A stretch of DNA of 64,000 nt from Montifringilla adamsi (taxonomy: Eukaryota; Chordata; Aves; Passeriformes; Passeridae): contig JAGGNK010015336.1 of the NCBI GenBank assembly GCA_017590115.1, positions 930,001-994,000 on the forward strand, read 5' to 3'. The notes below the pieces were generated by a model. It made no database searches. It had not been told where the DNA came from and saw nothing but the letters and a program-made list of their open reading frames with translations. The translations under genes were made by a program, and so were the position numbers. Shown here in pieces: positions 61,278-64,000 of this stretch. Within the stretch, counting starts at the first letter, position 1; every line of letters starts with the position of its first letter.

Positions 61278-64000
61278 CTATGTACGTGCTACCTACATAA
61301 ATAATTATTCAATATTGAAACTGTATCTAGAAAGCACTTGAAATATCAAAATACTCAATGATAAAACTAAATAGGAAAGGGGAGGGTGATAACAATTAGT
61401 ATCAGTAGTAGTACTATCAGAAAAACCTGAGGTTATGGTACTGGGTTATGCAGCAAGGTTTTGGTAGCAAGGAGTGGCCTTTGGGAGAAGGCACCAGGAT
61501 ATCTCCATGACAGAGCCCATTCCAGACAACCCCAAAAGAAACCTGCTGCTGCCCAGAGCTCATATCTAAGAAAGGGTAAAAAATGCTGCATAGCAGCTGT
61601 GAGAGGGAGGAGTGAGAAAAATGTGAAAGAAACATATCCTGTAAACTGTGCCAAAAATACCAAAACCTGCCCAAAACACCATCTTGGGCCTTGAAAAGCA
61701 CAAACATCCAGCAATGCTTGTGCTGCCCACACCAATCCAGCTCAGTCTGTGAATTCTACAGCCAAAAGGAGTACACACTCCTTCAAAGCAAATCAACATT
61801 GATTGTAATCCCTTCACTATGGAATTAATGGCACATAACTGACAAATTGCCTTGCTCGTGTCTGTGTTTCACTGAACAGTCTCTTGAGCCATTCCCCACA
61901 TTTTAATTGCCTGTAGGGAATGCTCCCAAAACCACATTAATTAGACATCCATATAGACTCAGAGCAGCACAGCAGAGCCAGGAGTTGTAGTGGTTCAAGG
62001 CTGAGAATTACCATGAAAATTTCAGGTCATTTGCCATATTATGAGCAAGGGCACATAGTGCAAGCAGAATCCACCGAGATGGAAATCTTCACAGCTACCA
62101 GGAATGGTGAAGGTAATGCTACAGCATCTGCTTAATTGTGCCTGAAACCAAAGGTCTGCCATCCCAGAGCACTGCCTTTCATTCCCTAGTGTGAAACACT
62201 GTCAGTTATTGCTCTCAAAGAAAGCAGGCTGCCATTTGCAAGAATTTGTTTACAGATTTTTGAGTCACGTGGTTATTTCCTAGTAGCAGCTCCCCACACT
62301 TTCTGTGAGAAAAAAGCCAAACCAAACTATTTTTCTATGTTGATGTGGTGTGAAACACAGCTTTAAACATGCTGCTGCCAGGCCAGCAGCTCAGTTCCTT
62401 TTCCTTAGCACCACATCTCAGCCAAGATGCTGAAGGAATCCACATCAGCAGGACAAAATGGGAAGCATTCACAATGCAGAAGAGCTGCCTAATCCTGCCC
62501 AAGAGCCACTTCTGAAAGCAAACACTGGAACCTTCTCCCTCGAGGAGCACCTCAGCTCCCTGACCTCTGTGGCTTAATGGTTGCCAAAAACCTGCTCCAG
62601 TCACTGCAGCTCTGAATTCTCACAGCTTCTGGCTGCCTGACATCCTGTTCTGACAGAACCTCCTGGGAGGAGCCACTGAACTCCTCAACCTCCCTCCTGA
62701 CCCACGGTTAGGAGATTTCTGTGACTGTTATCACCAGCACTTACCTTTTTGAAAAGAAGAGACAAAAACCAGCTGCTCTTGGAGGTCTTTACCCACCTGG
62801 TGCCTTCATGCTCGTACAGGTCAGCAGGAAGGCAATCACCACTTGATCCTGTGACCCGTGAATTCACCTCAACAGCTTTAAAAGCCTGTCCTGCAGCTGG
62901 GAGCACTACTGGATACTTTTGTGTAGGTATTAGAGACTCATTTATTGAGCGAGGAGTGACAGCTTATTTTCTCATCTGGATTAACTATGTTCACAATTTT
63001 TTTCCCTTCAGTTTCTCTCCAAACTCACTGAAAGACCAGGATCACAGAATGGCTGTAACCAAATAAAGCTGAGCAAAGCCTCTGGCAGCACTGGCATGTG
63101 AGCACATTCTGCTCAGTTTGTTCAGTACAACCCCACTGCATTTTCCCCATTTCAGACCAAATTGGTTCTGACAACCAAAAATGTTGCAAGTCCACCCATA
63201 CTCTTAGAATTTCATTGCTCAACTATTTAACCTCAACATAACAAGCATTGGTTTTGTGTCCAAGCTGCTTCAAACCTTCTTCTAATATTAGAACATAAAA
63301 ATCTCAGAGTTTCAGATGCACAGTCAGAAACCATTAGTGATTGAAAGCTACTAAATGTGAAAAAGACAAGACTTTCTGCTCATTTCACAGTCCTGTGGAG
63401 CAGTATTTCACAATAATGGAGCCATTGAAAAATCAGACCAGGACAGGACAGAAGGTCATTTATAGACTAACATTTTTAAGCACTTCAGTAACTGTGATTT
63501 AACAGTGTAACACAAACAGTAGTTCATGTCTTGGCAGATAACACAGAAAATAAGAACACAATTGCTGTAACTGTGCTCTTGAATATTTGAAAAAAATTTA
63601 AAATAGCTGTACTCAGGTTCAATCACTACCCACTAAACACTAAGGCAAAAAATAAAAACACAGCATTTATTCTTTGGCAACAATTGGTTGATGTTGCGTT
63701 GATCAAGTCACAGTGTCCCCTGCAGAACAATCAGAACAAACAGCCAGGTGGAACAAAGAAAGGGAACATTTCCTGTCTCACCTACCAATCCCACTGGAAC
63801 AACTTCATTTCCTTATGGAGCTCACTAAAATATTGAAAACAAATAGCTCAACACCTTCTGACTCCAATTTTACCTCAGTGATAGGCCCAGAATAAACATT
63901 TCAATAAAAACCTTCATTGCCCATGGTGCTTTGTGCTGGCTGAGCTTTCTCCTTCTCCCTTGAAGACATCAAATAATGGACACAAAGGAGAAGTCTGAGG

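Larger units (their letters stand above)
60351..64000 (-). other. TRAPPC9: TRAPPC9 intron, 5' side, incomplete (at least 3.65 kb)
   Basis: It contains a 17-base poly-A (60984-61000), two facing CR1 tips (61045-61091 and 61199-61277) and one exon-like segment (62745-62890) that does not match TRAPPC9. I did not find the exon expected upstream, which in mammals encodes a stretch ending LSDQE. Confidence 0.75.

Overview
This is a vertebrate nuclear genome window, almost certainly from a bird. It holds split exons with GT-AG borders and low gene density. It also holds many fragments of CR1 LINEs, the dominant avian retrotransposon, and a few degraded avian-type endogenous-retrovirus LTRs. A neoavian, perhaps passerine, species is an inference from the repeat style only.

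The only gene I can support is TRAPPC9 (NIBP, orthologue of yeast Trs120) on the minus strand. Eight consecutive coding exons lie at 60224-60350, 56579-56724, 50995-51080, 43669-43795, 42005-42137, 40587-40750, 33534-33686 and 23260-23384, in order of transcription. They sum to 1061 coding bases, every splice phase matches, no stop interrupts the joined frame, and the translation follows vertebrate TRAPPC9 closely. They encode an internal part of the protein. The 5' exons lie beyond 64000 and the last exons lie below position 1 (I could not find the next one in the 23 kb of intron that is visible). TRAPPC9 is a subunit of TRAPPII, the tethering and guanine-nucleotide-exchange complex of the trans-Golgi and recycling pathway, and is linked to NF-kB signalling in mammals.

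Layout: 1-23259 is one intron with a 5'-truncated CR1 carrying a reverse transcriptase remnant (2725-4046), small CR1 tips and simple repeats. 23385-33533 is an intron with a tandemly duplicated chimeric CR1 block (26292-27782), two pentanucleotide microsatellites and a probable solo LTR (about 29395-29714). 33687-40586 is an intron with another ERV LTR (about 36057-36690), an exon-like segment (37522-37591) and a plus-strand CR1. 40587-43795 is a compact cluster of three exons. 43796-50994 is repeat-poor. 51081-56578 holds the most structured accessory DNA: a CR1 5' half with ORF1/ORF2 remnants, a 22-bp minisatellite of 19 units, a second CR1 in opposite orientation, a pair of perfect 21-bp direct repeats and an AT-rich palindrome. 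56725-64000 has CR1 tips and unassigned intron.

I found no bacterial-style system, CRISPR array, tRNA or rRNA. I see no evidence for a new multi-gene system. The observations worth following are repeat architecture and two cryptic exon-like segments.
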